NCBI GenBank assembly: GCA_946412355.1
Contig: CAMKGX010000011.1
Span: 1-47,842, forward strand
Reading direction: 5' to 3'
DNA length: 47,842 nucleotides
Origin: an uncultured Clostridia bacterium
Lineage (GTDB): Bacteria > Bacillota > Clostridia > Oscillospirales > Oscillospiraceae
The notes under the pieces were generated by a model, which was not told the origin of the DNA, did no database searches, and was given only the letters and a program-made list of their open reading frames with translations. Both the position numbers and the translations under genes were made by a program. Positions 16,038 to 24,336 of the stretch are shown here, in pieces (position 1 is the stretch's first letter; every line of letters begins with the position of its first letter).

Positions 16038-17596
16038 TCTCCTGCCACCTTACCTTTCATCTCTTCCACAAAGGGATTGAAGTACTTGTCGTCCTTCACC
16101 ACCACGCCGGCCAGGCCCTTGCCGCCGTCCTTGGGGCGCTTCACGTCGGCGAAGATGCCCTTCTCGATGGTGGTGAACAGGCCCAGGGTCTCGATCTCCT
16201 TCAGGAGGTCGGTGGCCTTCACCAGCACCTCGTTGGCGCGGTTGCGGATGATGCCGTTCTCCTTGTAGGTCAGCTCGCTGCCCAGGTCCTTCATGGTGCG
16301 GAAGATGTACTGGGCGTTCTCGATGGACAGGGCGCGGTCGGACATGAAGGGGGTATGGATGGCCTCGGTCATCATGCCCAGCAGGTGCAGCTTCTGGCCG
16401 GTGAGGATGGTGACCATGTTGAACAGGGCATCCTGGATGTGGCCGCGGAAGATGTTGCCGGTCATGAACTTGGTGGGAGGCATATACTTCAGAGGCGCCT
16501 TGGGGAAAATTTCCCGGGCCATCTGCGCCTGGGCCAGCTCATAGAGGAAGGTGTTCTCCACGGAGGGGTCCATCTCGAAGGCGTGGCCCAGACCCATCTG
16601 CTCCTCACGCATGCCGGCGCTCTTGGCGAAGGCCTCGTTGATGAACTGGGAGGCCAGGACGGTATGGGCGGAGGTGATGGCGTCGTCGGTGGTCAGGTAG
16701 TTATCCTCGCCGGTGTTGATGATGACGCCGGTGTAGCCGTTGATGACGCGGGAGAAGAACTGGTCCACGATGGTGCGCTGCATGTTGATGTCGCGGAACA
16801 GGATGCCGTACAGGGCGTCGTTGAGCATGACGTCCAGGCGCTCCAGAGCGCCCATGGCGGCGATCTCGGGCATGCACAGGCCGGAGCAATAGTTGCACAG
16901 GCGGATGTAGCGGTGCTGCTCCTCGCCCACCTCGTCCAGGGCGGCGCGCATCAGGCGGAAGTTCTCCTGGGTGGCGTAGGTGCCGCCGAAGCCCTCGGTG
17001 GTAGCGCCGTAGGGCACGTAGTCCAGCAGGGACTGGCCGGTGGTGCGGATGACGGCGATGATGTCGGCGCCCTGCTTGGCGCCGGCCTTGGCCTGGATGA
17101 TATCCTCGTAAATATTGCCGGTGGCCACGATGATGTAGAGATACGGGCCTTCCTTGTCGCCAAAGCGGTTCAGGAACTCGTTGCGCTTGGCCACGTTGCC
17201 CTTTATGCGCTCAATGGTCTTGTCCACATAGGGCTTAATGGCGGCGCGGATCTCCGCGTCGGAGTGGGCGGGGACCTTGCTCAGGTCCACATCGCCGGCG
17301 TCGATGGCCTCTGCCACGCCCTGGGGGTCCTTGCCGGTCTCGATGATGGCGTTGCCGATGGTCCAGGCGGCGCCCAGGGGCAGCAGGCCATTGGCCATCA
17401 GGTGGTCCACCAGCACGTTGGGCATGGGGACGTCCATATCGTTGACGCCATCGATGCCCAGCAGACGGCAAACGGCGCGCTCCACCGTGACGGTGGTGTG
17501 CTGGTCGATGAAGCGCTGGGTATCGTCCGCAATCTTGGCGGCGGAGGCCCGGGCCTGATTGACCAGATCAAAATTCAAGCCGAGTTTGCTTTCCAT
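16034..17596 (-). CDS. kamD: Lysine 5,6-aminomutase, alpha subunit
   Basis: Large TIM-barrel subunit of adenosylcobalamin-dependent lysine 5,6-aminomutase, 520 residues, about the family's usual size. The barrel core contains YIIVATGNIYEDIIQAKAGA and LCNYCSGLCMPEIAAMGA, typical of KamD. It pairs with KamE in the cytoplasm. The RBS AGAGGT precedes the ATG. The 84-bp gap after kamA contains a 13-bp GC stem-loop without a U-run. Confidence 0.96.
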   Translation of the reverse strand: MESKLGLNFDLVNQARASAAKIADDTQRFIDQHTTVTVERAVCRLLGIDGVNDMDVPMPNVLVDHLMANGLLPLGAAWTIGNAIIETGKDPQGVAEAIDAGDVDLSKVPAHSDAEIRAAIKPYVDKTIERIKGNVAKRNEFLNRFGDKEGPYLYIIVATGNIYEDIIQAKAGAKQGADIIAVIRTTGQSLLDYVPYGATTEGFGGTYATQENFRLMRAALDEVGEEQHRYIRLCNYCSGLCMPEIAAMGALERLDVMLNDALYGILFRDINMQRTIVDQFFSRVINGYTGVIINTGEDNYLTTDDAITSAHTVLASQFINEAFAKSAGMREEQMGLGHAFEMDPSVENTFLYELAQAQMAREIFPKAPLKYMPPTKFMTGNIFRGHIQDALFNMVTILTGQKLHLLGMMTEAIHTPFMSDRALSIENAQYIFRTMKDLGSELTYKENGIIRNRANEVLVKATDLLKEIETLGLFTTIEKGIFADVKRPKDGGKGLAGVVVKDDKYFNPFVEEMKGKVAGE

Positions 17597-17632
17597 AGTG
17601 TTACCTCTTTATATAATGTCGAAATGGCAGCG

Positions 17633-17666
17633 CGGCGGCGGGCCGGAGAAAGACGGCCCGCCGCCG
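17633..17666 (-). promoter_or_regulatory. GC stem-loop between kamA and kamD
   Basis: Perfect 13-bp stem, 17633-17645 with 17654-17666 (CGGCGGCGGGCCG and its complement), with an 8-nt loop and no following U-run. Probably an mRNA stability or processing element, not a terminator. Confidence 0.6.
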
Positions 17667-17680
17667 GCATGGGAAATCGC

Positions 17681-18931
17681 TTAGTGCTTGACGTGACGCT
17701 CGTTACGCAGCAGCTTGGTGGGCTCCAAGTAGCGCTGCAGCGTGCCCTCGGCCACCCAGGCCACGCCGGTCTTGTCCACCTTCTTCTTGCCGGTGCAGAC
17801 GTCGCAGTGGCAGTTCTGGACATAGTTGGCAGGCTCGGTGTAGGAGGTGATGACGCCCTCGAAGTTGCGCAGGATCACCTTGCGCGGCGTCTGGGAGATG
17901 AGGTAGTTGGGCATAACGGGGGTCTTGCCGCCGCCGCCGGGAGCGTCCACCACGAAGGTGGGGATGCAGTAGCCGGAGGTATGGCCGCGGAGGGCCTCCA
18001 TGATCTCGATGCCCTTGGACACGGGGGTGCGGAAGTGGCTCAGGCCCAGGGAGGGATCGCAGGCGTAGATGTAGTAGGGACGGACGCGCATCTGCACCAG
18101 GCCGTGGACCAGCTCCATCATCACGTGGGTGCAGTCGTTGACGCCGGCCAGCAGCACGGACTGGTTGCCCAGAGGGATACCGGCATCGGCCAGCATGGCG
18201 CAGGCCTTGGCGGATTCGGGAGAGAACTCCTTGGGGGTGTTGAAGTGGGTGTTGAGCCAGATGGGATGATACTTCTTCAGCATGTTGCACAGCTCGGGGG
18301 TGATACGCTGGGGACACACCACGGGGGTGCGGGAGCCCAGGCGGACGATCTCCACGTGGGGGATGGCGCGAACCTTGCTGATGATGTACTCCAGCGTCTC
18401 GTCGGAAACCATCAGAGCGTCACCGCCGGAGAGCAGCACGTCGCGGACCTCGGGATGGTTGGCCACGTACTCGATGCACTTGTCGATCTGCTGCATGGGC
18501 ACCTCGCAGTCGTTCTGACCGGCGAAGCGGCGACGGGTGCAGTGACGGCAATACATGGAGCACTGGTCGGTGATGAGCAGCAGCACGCGGTCGGGATAGC
18601 GGTGGGTCAGGCCGGGGGTGGGAGAGTCGGTATCCTCGTGGAGGGGATCGGCGTCCTCATAGTCGGCATAATCCAGCTCCTCGGCGCGGGGAATGGCCAT
18701 CTTGCGGATGGGATCGAAGGGATCGTCCAGGTCGATGAGGGACAGATAGTAAGGCGTGACAGCCATGCGCAGCTTGCCCAGGGTCTTGCGGACGCCCTCT
18801 TCCTCATCGGGAGTCAGGGTCATGTACTTCTTCAGGTCCTCCACCGTCTCAGCGCGGTTGTCAACCTGCCAATGCCAGTCGTTCCACAGCTCTTCGGGAA
18901 CATCAGCAAACAGACCGTTACGAGTCTTCAT
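17681..18931 (-). CDS. kamA: Lysine 2,3-aminomutase
   Basis: Radical SAM and PLP enzyme converting L-lysine to L-beta-lysine, 416 residues, full length. The 4Fe-4S cysteines C124, C128 and C131 lie in CSMYCRHC. The PLP lysine is K336 in PGGGGK. The zinc ligands expected from the known structure are C267, C374, C376 and C379. The ATG at 18931 follows AAGGAG by 8 nt; a GTG two codons upstream is less likely. It stands between kdd and kamD, with GC-rich stem-loops on both sides. Confidence 0.96.
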   Translation of the reverse strand: MKTRNGLFADVPEELWNDWHWQVDNRAETVEDLKKYMTLTPDEEEGVRKTLGKLRMAVTPYYLSLIDLDDPFDPIRKMAIPRAEELDYADYEDADPLHEDTDSPTPGLTHRYPDRVLLLITDQCSMYCRHCTRRRFAGQNDCEVPMQQIDKCIEYVANHPEVRDVLLSGGDALMVSDETLEYIISKVRAIPHVEIVRLGSRTPVVCPQRITPELCNMLKKYHPIWLNTHFNTPKEFSPESAKACAMLADAGIPLGNQSVLLAGVNDCTHVMMELVHGLVQMRVRPYYIYACDPSLGLSHFRTPVSKGIEIMEALRGHTSGYCIPTFVVDAPGGGGKTPVMPNYLISQTPRKVILRNFEGVITSYTEPANYVQNCHCDVCTGKKKVDKTGVAWVAEGTLQRYLEPTKLLRNERHVKH

Positions 18932-18979
18932 AATCACTTCTCCTTAAAATGAATAGTGTGAGTGGGATAGGTACGGCAG

Positions 18980-19009
18980 GCCCGGGGCAGCGAGGCGGCC
19001 GCCCCGGGC
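18980..19009 (-). promoter_or_regulatory. GC stem-loop between kdd and kamA
   Basis: GCCCGGGGC (18980-18988) pairs with GCCCCGGGC (19001-19009), with no U-run after it on the minus strand. It has the same character as the stem-loop between kamA and kamD. Confidence 0.6.
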
Positions 19010-19018
19010 GCAGTTTAC

Positions 19019-20071
19019 TCAGCAATACTTCTCGTCGAACAGCTTGCGCAGCTTGGGATTCTCACGCAGCACATCCAGGGTGATCTGGGCGTGGTTCTTG
19101 GTGTAGCCGTTGCCCACGATCATGGTGACGTCCTTGCCGATACCCTCGGCGCCCAGGGCCGCCTTGGTGAAGGAGGTGGCCATGGAGAAGAAGTACACCA
19201 GGCCGTCGTCGCGGACGGGCAGGATGGCGGACATCTCGCAGGACTCGATGTTGACGCAGCAGATGGACAGGTCGTACTCCTTGCCGCCGGTGACCTTCAG
19301 GGCCTCTTCCATGACCTCAACGGGCTTGGTGCAGTCGGCCACGATGACGTCGGTGTACACGCCCAGCTCCAGCAGAGCGGGGACCTGCTTGGGGTTGCGG
19401 ACAACGCCCACCACCTTGCCGTTGGGACCCACCTTCTTCATGGCCTCCCAGCCGCACAGCACGCCGGACTTGCCGTTGGCGCCCAGGATCAGGACGTTGT
19501 CGCCCTCGTGGGGCAGCTTGCGGGCCTGGGCGGGAGCGCCGGCCACGTCCAGAGCGGCCAGGGCCAGAGCCTCGGACATATCGTCGGGCATCTTGCAGTA
19601 CAGGGCGGACTCGAACAGGATGGCCTTGCCGATGATGTCCACGCGGTCAATGTCCTTGTGGATGGCCAGGATCTTGTCAATCTTCAGGGGGGTCATGGAC
19701 AGGGACACCAGGGAGACGATCTTGTCGCCTTCCTTCAGATCGAAGCCGGGCTTCTTCTTCAGGTCCTCGCCGATGTGGGCCACAACGCCCTTGAACATGC
19801 CGCCGGAGCCGGTGACAGGGTTCTGCTGCTTGCCGCGCTCGGCCACGATGCCCATGATCATCTCGCCGATCTTCTTCTCGTCGCCGCCGCAGGCGTCGGA
19901 GATCTGGGTGAAGGAAGCGGAGTCGATGTTCAGGGAGGTGACGTCGCAGACGATCTCGTTGGAGTAGACCTTGGACATATCGTTGTCGATTTTCCAGGCA
20001 GCCTGGGTCAGAACGCCCTTGGGCTCGATCACGCGGTGGGTACCGTACTTGTTGCCTTTCAGCTCAGCCAT
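19019..20071 (-). CDS. kdd: L-erythro-3,5-diaminohexanoate dehydrogenase
   Basis: NAD-dependent oxidative deamination of 3,5-diaminohexanoate to 3-keto-5-aminohexanoate (family knowledge). At 350 residues it is full length and opens MAELKGNKYGTHRVIEPKG, typical of Kdd. The Rossmann region lies mid-protein: NVLILGANGKSGVLCGWEAM, near residues 190-210. The C-terminal IVGNGYTKNHA segment is also conserved. The RBS AGGAGG precedes the ATG. It follows kce by 47 bp and precedes kamA. Confidence 0.95.
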   Translation of the reverse strand: MAELKGNKYGTHRVIEPKGVLTQAAWKIDNDMSKVYSNEIVCDVTSLNIDSASFTQISDACGGDEKKIGEMIMGIVAERGKQQNPVTGSGGMFKGVVAHIGEDLKKKPGFDLKEGDKIVSLVSLSMTPLKIDKILAIHKDIDRVDIIGKAILFESALYCKMPDDMSEALALAALDVAGAPAQARKLPHEGDNVLILGANGKSGVLCGWEAMKKVGPNGKVVGVVRNPKQVPALLELGVYTDVIVADCTKPVEVMEEALKVTGGKEYDLSICCVNIESCEMSAILPVRDDGLVYFFSMATSFTKAALGAEGIGKDVTMIVGNGYTKNHAQITLDVLRENPKLRKLFDEKYC

Positions 20072-20118
20072 TGTAATAATCCTCCTAAAAATATTTTTAT
20101 ATAAATGTGTTTACCAAC

Positions 20119-20946
20119 TTACTGCAGGGGCTTGAGGGAGAGAATCTCGCGGGCCTCGGCGGGGGTGGCGATTTCGCGGCCCAGCTCCTTGGCCAGGCGC
20201 ACCACCTTGGCCACCAGCTCGCCGTTGGAGGCGGCCTTCTGGCCCTTGCCCAGGTAGACGTTATCCTCGAAGCCCACGCGGACGTTGCCGCCCATGGCGA
20301 TGCCGGCGGCGGCCATGGTCCAGGCGCTGCGGCCCACGCCGGTGACGGTCCAGGTGGAGCCGGCGGGAATCTTGTTCACCAGGAACCACAGGTTCTCCAC
20401 GGTGGCGGGGGTGCAGCCGTTGACGCCCAGCACGAAGTTGAACTGCATGGGGGCGCCGGGCACCTCACCCTTGCGGGCCATGGTGAGGATGGTGTCCAGG
20501 TGGCCGATCTCGAAGCACTCATACTCGGGCTTGATGCCGTTTTCGATCATGCGCTTGCCGAAGGCCCGCATGGTGGGCATGGTGTTGTCGAAAATCTCGT
20601 CGCCGAAGTTGCAGGTGCCGCAGTCCAGGGTGGCCATCTCGGGGAAGAGCTCGGTGGGCTGCAGACGCTCCTCGGGGCTCATGCCGGTGGCGCCGCCGGT
20701 GGAGGGGATCATGATGACGTCGGGCAGCTCCTTGCGGATGGCGTCCATCACCACGCGGAAACGCTCACGGTCCTGGGTGGGGGTGCCGTCGTCCTCGCGG
20801 ACGTGGATGTGCAGAATGGCTGCGCCGGCCTCGTAGGCGGACTTGGCCTCACGGACCATCTCCTCCACGGTGTAGGGCACAGCGGGGTTGGAGGCCTTGG
20901 TGACCTCGGCGCCGCAGATGGCGGCGGTGATAATCAGCTTCTCCAT
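20119..20946 (-). CDS. kce: 3-keto-5-aminohexanoate cleavage enzyme
   Basis: BKACE-family (DUF849) enzyme of 275 residues. It condenses acetyl-CoA with 3-keto-5-aminohexanoate and releases acetoacetate and 3-aminobutyryl-CoA. The zinc-binding histidines H46 and H48 lie in ILHIHVRED and the late acidic ligand is near E227 in VGFEDNVYL. Its place beside kal and kdd makes the Kce assignment safe among the many BKACE specificities. The SD is weak (AGGCAGGG at some distance), and it lies 15 bp after kal. Confidence 0.95.
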   Translation of the reverse strand: MEKLIITAAICGAEVTKASNPAVPYTVEEMVREAKSAYEAGAAILHIHVREDDGTPTQDRERFRVVMDAIRKELPDVIMIPSTGGATGMSPEERLQPTELFPEMATLDCGTCNFGDEIFDNTMPTMRAFGKRMIENGIKPEYECFEIGHLDTILTMARKGEVPGAPMQFNFVLGVNGCTPATVENLWFLVNKIPAGSTWTVTGVGRSAWTMAAAGIAMGGNVRVGFEDNVYLGKGQKAASNGELVAKVVRLAKELGREIATPAEAREILSLKPLQ

Positions 20947-20961
20947 TCTCTCTGCCCTGCC

Positions 20962-21363
20962 TTACTTCTCAATGGGCTTGCGCTGGCAGTCCTTGGGGGT
21001 GACGCAGGTGCCGTGGGCGCGGCAGACCACGATGGGCTCGGCCAGAACGTCGGCGGCGGAGGCGCTGATGTCGGGGCGGGAGACGATGACCTTGCGGGCC
21101 TCGAACTTCATGGTGCGGGAGGTGTTGCCGATCTTCTCGATCTCGCCGTAGGCCTCGATGTAGTCGCCGGCATAGACAGGAGCCAGGAACTCGATGTTGT
21201 CGTAAGCGCAGAACAGGCCCTCATCGCCGTCGCACATGATGAGGAGCTCGGTGGCCACGTCGCCGAACAGGTGCACCATGTGGGCGCCGTCCACCAGGTT
21301 GCCGCCGTAGTGGGCGTCCTTGGCGCTCATGCGCAGCCGCAGCAGGGATGTCATCTTTTCCAT
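20962..21363 (-). CDS. kal: 3-aminobutyryl-CoA ammonia-lyase
   Basis: Hotdog-fold enzyme of 133 residues that eliminates ammonia from 3-aminobutyryl-CoA to give crotonyl-CoA. Recognised by [20 protein letters not shown] and the late [12 protein letters not shown]. The start at 21363 follows AAGGAGG; the frame runs open 38 codons upstream through the leader terminator, which cannot be coding. First gene of the lysine operon, about 300 nt downstream of its promoter and under control of the lysine aptamer in that leader. Confidence 0.94.
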   Translation of the reverse strand: MEKMTSLLRLRMSAKDAHYGGNLVDGAHMVHLFGDVATELLIMCDGDEGLFCAYDNIEFLAPVYAGDYIEAYGEIEKIGNTSRTMKFEARKVIVSRPDISASAADVLAEPIVVCRAHGTCVTPKDCQRKPIEK

Positions 21364-21436
21364 AGTAGTTTCCTCCTTAAAAAAATTCTGACAAAATGGT
21401 TGCTGACGCTTCGACAGGGACTGACGAACCCCCGTC

Positions 21437-21483
21437 AAAAATAACAAAAGGGCGCCATCGGTCACTGCTATGACCAATAGCGC
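21437..21483 (-). terminator. Leader terminator of the lysine operon (riboswitch expression platform)
   Basis: On the minus strand, GCGCTATTGGTCA (21483-21471) pairs fully (with G-U pairs) with TGACCGATGGCGC (21464-21452) around a 6-nt loop, followed by TTTTGTTATTTTT. The 5' arm contains CTATTG, the 3' strand of aptamer helix P1, so the two folds exclude each other. Confidence 0.88.
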
Positions 21484-21641
21484 TCCATGTCACAAAGGGC
21501 ATGACAACAGTGCCGCTTACACGGCGCTGCCAAGGACGCGGCTCGGGCACGCCGCCCCCCTTCGGCGGAGCGCCCCTTCCCTGCCGGCCATCAAGGGCCG
21601 TACCTCATCCGACAGGTACCCTGCACTCCGCGCCTCTATTG
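21475..21641 (-). promoter_or_regulatory. Lysine riboswitch (L-box) aptamer, predicted ON switch
   Basis: Core segments of the lysine aptamer appear in order on the minus strand: AGAGGCGCG (21637-21629), GCCGAAGG (21566-21559) with its partner CCTTGGCAG, CACTGT (21512-21507), a TGTCA/TGACA stem, and GGAGCGCTATTG (21486-21475). P1 is CAATAG (21641-21636) with CTATTG (21480-21475). Because that 3' strand is also part of the terminator 5' arm, ligand-stabilised P1 should prevent termination and turn on lysine degradation. Confidence 0.88.
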
Positions 21642-21667
21642 CATATATCGAATTGTCTACACCCAAA

Positions 21668-21695
21668 ATTATAGCTTTTTTCCCGCTTTTGTCAA
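21668..21695 (-). promoter_or_regulatory. Promoter of the kal-kce-kdd-kamADE operon
   Basis: Minus-strand TTGACA (21690-21695), 16-bp spacer, TATAAT (21668-21673). Transcription would begin near 21661, about 20 nt before aptamer P1. Confidence 0.8.
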
Positions 21696-21734
21696 GGCGA
21701 TTTCCCGGAATAGGCTCAATAACTTTTTGGCAAT

Positions 21735-21769
21735 CAAATAAAAATTTCGCCCCGCAGGGCGGGGCGAAA
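21735..21769 (-). terminator. Terminator after kamC
   Basis: TTTCGCCCCGC (21745-21755) pairs with GCGGGGCGAAA (21759-21769); a TTTTTATTT tract follows on the minus strand. It separates kamBC from the lysine operon promoter. Confidence 0.88.
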
Positions 21770-21803
21770 GGGGAAATATTATGTTAATCTGCACAGAAAG
21801 AGC

Positions 21804-23264
21804 TTAATAGCTCTGCTCTATCTTGTCTAAAATCTCCGGCTTGAGAGAGAGCATGCGGCAGATGTTCAGGGCGTCCCGGGGGCAGTCGGACTTGCCCTCC
21901 ACCCGGTAGAGGCCGTAGTTCATGTGGCGGGCGATAACGGCCACGCCGTCCTCGCCGGTGGCGGACAATTCCCGGCGGATAGCCTGGGGGTCCACGTCCC
22001 GGAGACCGATAATCTGATAGTGGGCCCGGGCGCAGTCGGCCACCTTGTCGTAGTGGGTGGTGAGCAGGGAGATGGCGTGGACGTCGTTCAAATACCGGGT
22101 GACGGCCTGGACGATAACGGCGCCCTCGTCGGGGTTGGTGCCCCGGGCGAACTCATCCAGCAGGAACAGGGAGTAGCCCTGCTCCACCTCATTCAGCGCC
22201 TTTTCAAACTGGACGATCTCGCTGCCGAAGCCGCTGAGGCCGGATTGGATGGACTGGAGGTCGTCAAAGAGCATCTTCACCGTGTGGAACAGGGGCATGC
22301 GGGCCTCCCGGGCGCACACCAGGAAACCGGCGTGGAGCAGCAGCACGTTCAGGGCCACGGTCTTCATGGCCACGGATTTGCCGCCCATGTTGGCGCCGGT
22401 GATGACGGTGGCGCCCTGGTCCAGGGCCACGGACACGGGCACAAAGGCACGGTGCTGCTCCGAGAGCAGGTCCACCAGCTCCGGGTTCACCATGTCGGTG
22501 AGGGTCAGCTCCGTCTCCGTAATGGTGGGGCGGACGCCGCCGTAGCGCACGGCGAACAGGGCCTTTTGCAGCATAAAGTCCAGACGGCCCACCGCCTCGG
22601 CGTCGGCAAGCAGGTCATCCGCCATAGGGGCAAGGGCCGCGCCCATGGCCTTCCGCACCTTCATCTCCTCGCTCTCCTCCTCGGCGCAGATGCGGGTGCG
22701 TTTGAGGCGCAGGTCGTCCTTTTCCCCGTCGGTTCGGGCGTGGTAAAGGTGCTCCTCCACGTCCTTCTTGGCCTGGCGGATCTCTTTCAGGCGGGCGGTG
22801 GCGCTGTCGGGAATGTAGAAGCCCCGGCTGCCGGTGCCCTCCGGGTCAAGAATGGCCAGGGCAGGGGCAGGGTCGTGGAAGGAAAGGTTCTCAAAATGCA
22901 CCAGGGCGTCCGCCTGGGCGAACAGGGGCCGCAACCCCTCCAGCCGCTGGAGATAGCCCTTTATTTCAAATAATTCCACATGGTCGGGAGTCTCCCCGTC
23001 ACGGCAGCGGCGGAGACTGGTGCGGATGTCCTTGATCTGGCACAGCAGCACCATGATTTTATCGTAGGTCTCTTTTAACTCCCCTGCGGCCCGGGCGCAG
23101 CGCTCCACGTTGCCCAGCTCCACGTCCAGCTCGTCACGTTCCGCCGGGGTGTAGAACCGCAGCTTCCGGATTTTCTCCTGGCCGAAGGGGGAGCAGCCGT
23201 GGAGCGCCTCCAAGGCGTATTGCAGGCCGATTTTCACTTTTTCGTCAAAGGTGACGGTAATCAT
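21804..23264 (-). CDS. kamC: MutS-like ATPase of the lysine fermentation cluster (KamC)
   Basis: Protein of 486 residues with the MutS ATPase domain but without the N-terminal mismatch-binding and connector domains. Walker A is TGANMGGKSV, near residue 290; Walker B and flanks read LFLLDEFARGTNPDEGA, and LLTTHYDKVADC resembles the late MutS histidine motif. The N-terminal half is helical and MutS core/lever-like. In lysine- and ornithine-fermenting anaerobes such a gene sits beside the aminomutase genes and is thought to help maintain or reactivate the B12 enzyme; DNA repair is unlikely. Its start overlaps the kamB stop (ATGA). Confidence 0.85.
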   Translation of the reverse strand: MITVTFDEKVKIGLQYALEALHGCSPFGQEKIRKLRFYTPAERDELDVELGNVERCARAAGELKETYDKIMVLLCQIKDIRTSLRRCRDGETPDHVELFEIKGYLQRLEGLRPLFAQADALVHFENLSFHDPAPALAILDPEGTGSRGFYIPDSATARLKEIRQAKKDVEEHLYHARTDGEKDDLRLKRTRICAEEESEEMKVRKAMGAALAPMADDLLADAEAVGRLDFMLQKALFAVRYGGVRPTITETELTLTDMVNPELVDLLSEQHRAFVPVSVALDQGATVITGANMGGKSVAMKTVALNVLLLHAGFLVCAREARMPLFHTVKMLFDDLQSIQSGLSGFGSEIVQFEKALNEVEQGYSLFLLDEFARGTNPDEGAVIVQAVTRYLNDVHAISLLTTHYDKVADCARAHYQIIGLRDVDPQAIRRELSATGEDGVAVIARHMNYGLYRVEGKSDCPRDALNICRMLSLKPEILDKIEQSY

Positions 23265-24190
23265 GTAAGCTCCTCCTTCACGTTGATCACCGGGGCGTCC
23301 ACCGCCTCGGACATGGCCGCCATAAAGGCGTCTTTGTCAAACCGCCAGCCGTAGGCGGACACGGGGTTCACGGTGACGCACAGGGTGCGGGCGGACTGGG
23401 CCGTCTCCAGGCGGACGTCCCGCAGGGCCAGCTTATCCAGAGTGTCGGCGGTGAGCAGGACCTTACTGGGGTCCAGCACCACGATGCGGCCCCGGCGCAG
23501 CACGCCGCCTTTCAGCAGCGGCACCACCATGGTGTCGGTGAGGGCGCCGGTGACCAGCGCTTCCCCGTTTTTCTTGAAGTCCTCCTCCAGGCCCTCCCCT
23601 GCCGCCGGGATGGTCTCCGCCTTGGGCAGATTCATCAGCCGGTAGATGTGGGCGGTGTCGGCCACCACCTTTTCCATGCTCATGTTGTAGCTGGCGCCGG
23701 TGCAGAGGATGACCCCCTCCGCCACGGCCCGGGCCCCCAGGCTTTTGCGGCCCAGAGCGCCGTCGATGACGGACTGGCAGGCCCCCAGGTCGAAAAAGTG
23801 GCGGGACACGGTTTGGAGCTGGGTGGTGATGGAGGGGCCGGCCAACTGCACGTAGCCATCGCTGCGGGCGCGGAGGATCACCACCTCGCCGATGGGTGTG
23901 GGGATGCCGGTGGTCATGACGATTTCCTTCGTCACGTCGCACAGCCGCAGCATATCCCTGGCGGTGGCAATCAGCGTGCCGGCGGGCACGTAGATGCTGG
24001 GCTTTTCCGTGCCGGTGACCACGTCGGTGGATTCGCCGTCACGGCCGATGGAGGTCAGGCCCAGCACGCTGTCCCGGCGGCTGTGGTGCAAAAACCAGTT
24101 CAGCACCGTGGTTTTGCCCGCATTTTTGCACATGCCCACAATGGACATGGTTTTCACGCTGTGGAGATCCTGCAGCAAGGCGTCCGTCAT
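23261..24190 (-). CDS. kamB: P-loop protein of the lysine fermentation cluster (KamB)
   Basis: Protein of 309 residues with an N-terminal P-loop, SIVGMCKNAGKTTVLNWF (GxxxxGKT), and segments such as ICTGASYNMSMEKVVADTAH found in KamB-like proteins. Known gene clusters in Clostridium sticklandii and fusobacteria pair it with the MutS-like KamC and the aminomutase genes; a joint chaperone or reactivase role for lysine 5,6-aminomutase is inferred. The start at 24190 follows AAAGGAG, removing 27 upstream codons. I see no convincing promoter or riboswitch before it; a TATGAT at 24234-24239 lacks a -35. Confidence 0.82.
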   Translation of the reverse strand: MTDALLQDLHSVKTMSIVGMCKNAGKTTVLNWFLHHSRRDSVLGLTSIGRDGESTDVVTGTEKPSIYVPAGTLIATARDMLRLCDVTKEIVMTTGIPTPIGEVVILRARSDGYVQLAGPSITTQLQTVSRHFFDLGACQSVIDGALGRKSLGARAVAEGVILCTGASYNMSMEKVVADTAHIYRLMNLPKAETIPAAGEGLEEDFKKNGEALVTGALTDTMVVPLLKGGVLRRGRIVVLDPSKVLLTADTLDKLALRDVRLETAQSARTLCVTVNPVSAYGWRFDKDAFMAAMSEAVDAPVINVKEELT

Positions 24191-24336
24191 ACCACCACTC
24201 CTTTTCCTTCGCTTCGTTCCAATGGATAATGTTATCATACGCCGCCGAAAAAAGAAACCCCCGGCGGACACATATTTTTGCCCTGTGGCGCAAATACTCC
24301 ACAGGAACGATTTTTCACCAAAAAGGAGGGCTGGCC

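Noticed and set aside
17597-17632. Internal promoter before kamD (TATATAAT-like sequence)
   Set aside because: The AT stretch overlaps the RBS region and no -35 element lies at a suitable distance.
21364-21477. N-terminal extension of Kal
   Set aside because: The frame is open but passes through the riboswitch terminator and ignores the strong AAGGAGG before 21363; family length fits the short form.
21804-23264. DNA mismatch repair MutS/MutS2
   Set aside because: Only the MutS core/ATPase region is present, there is no mismatch-binding domain or Smr nuclease, and the gene is coupled to kamB in a lysine fermentation cluster.
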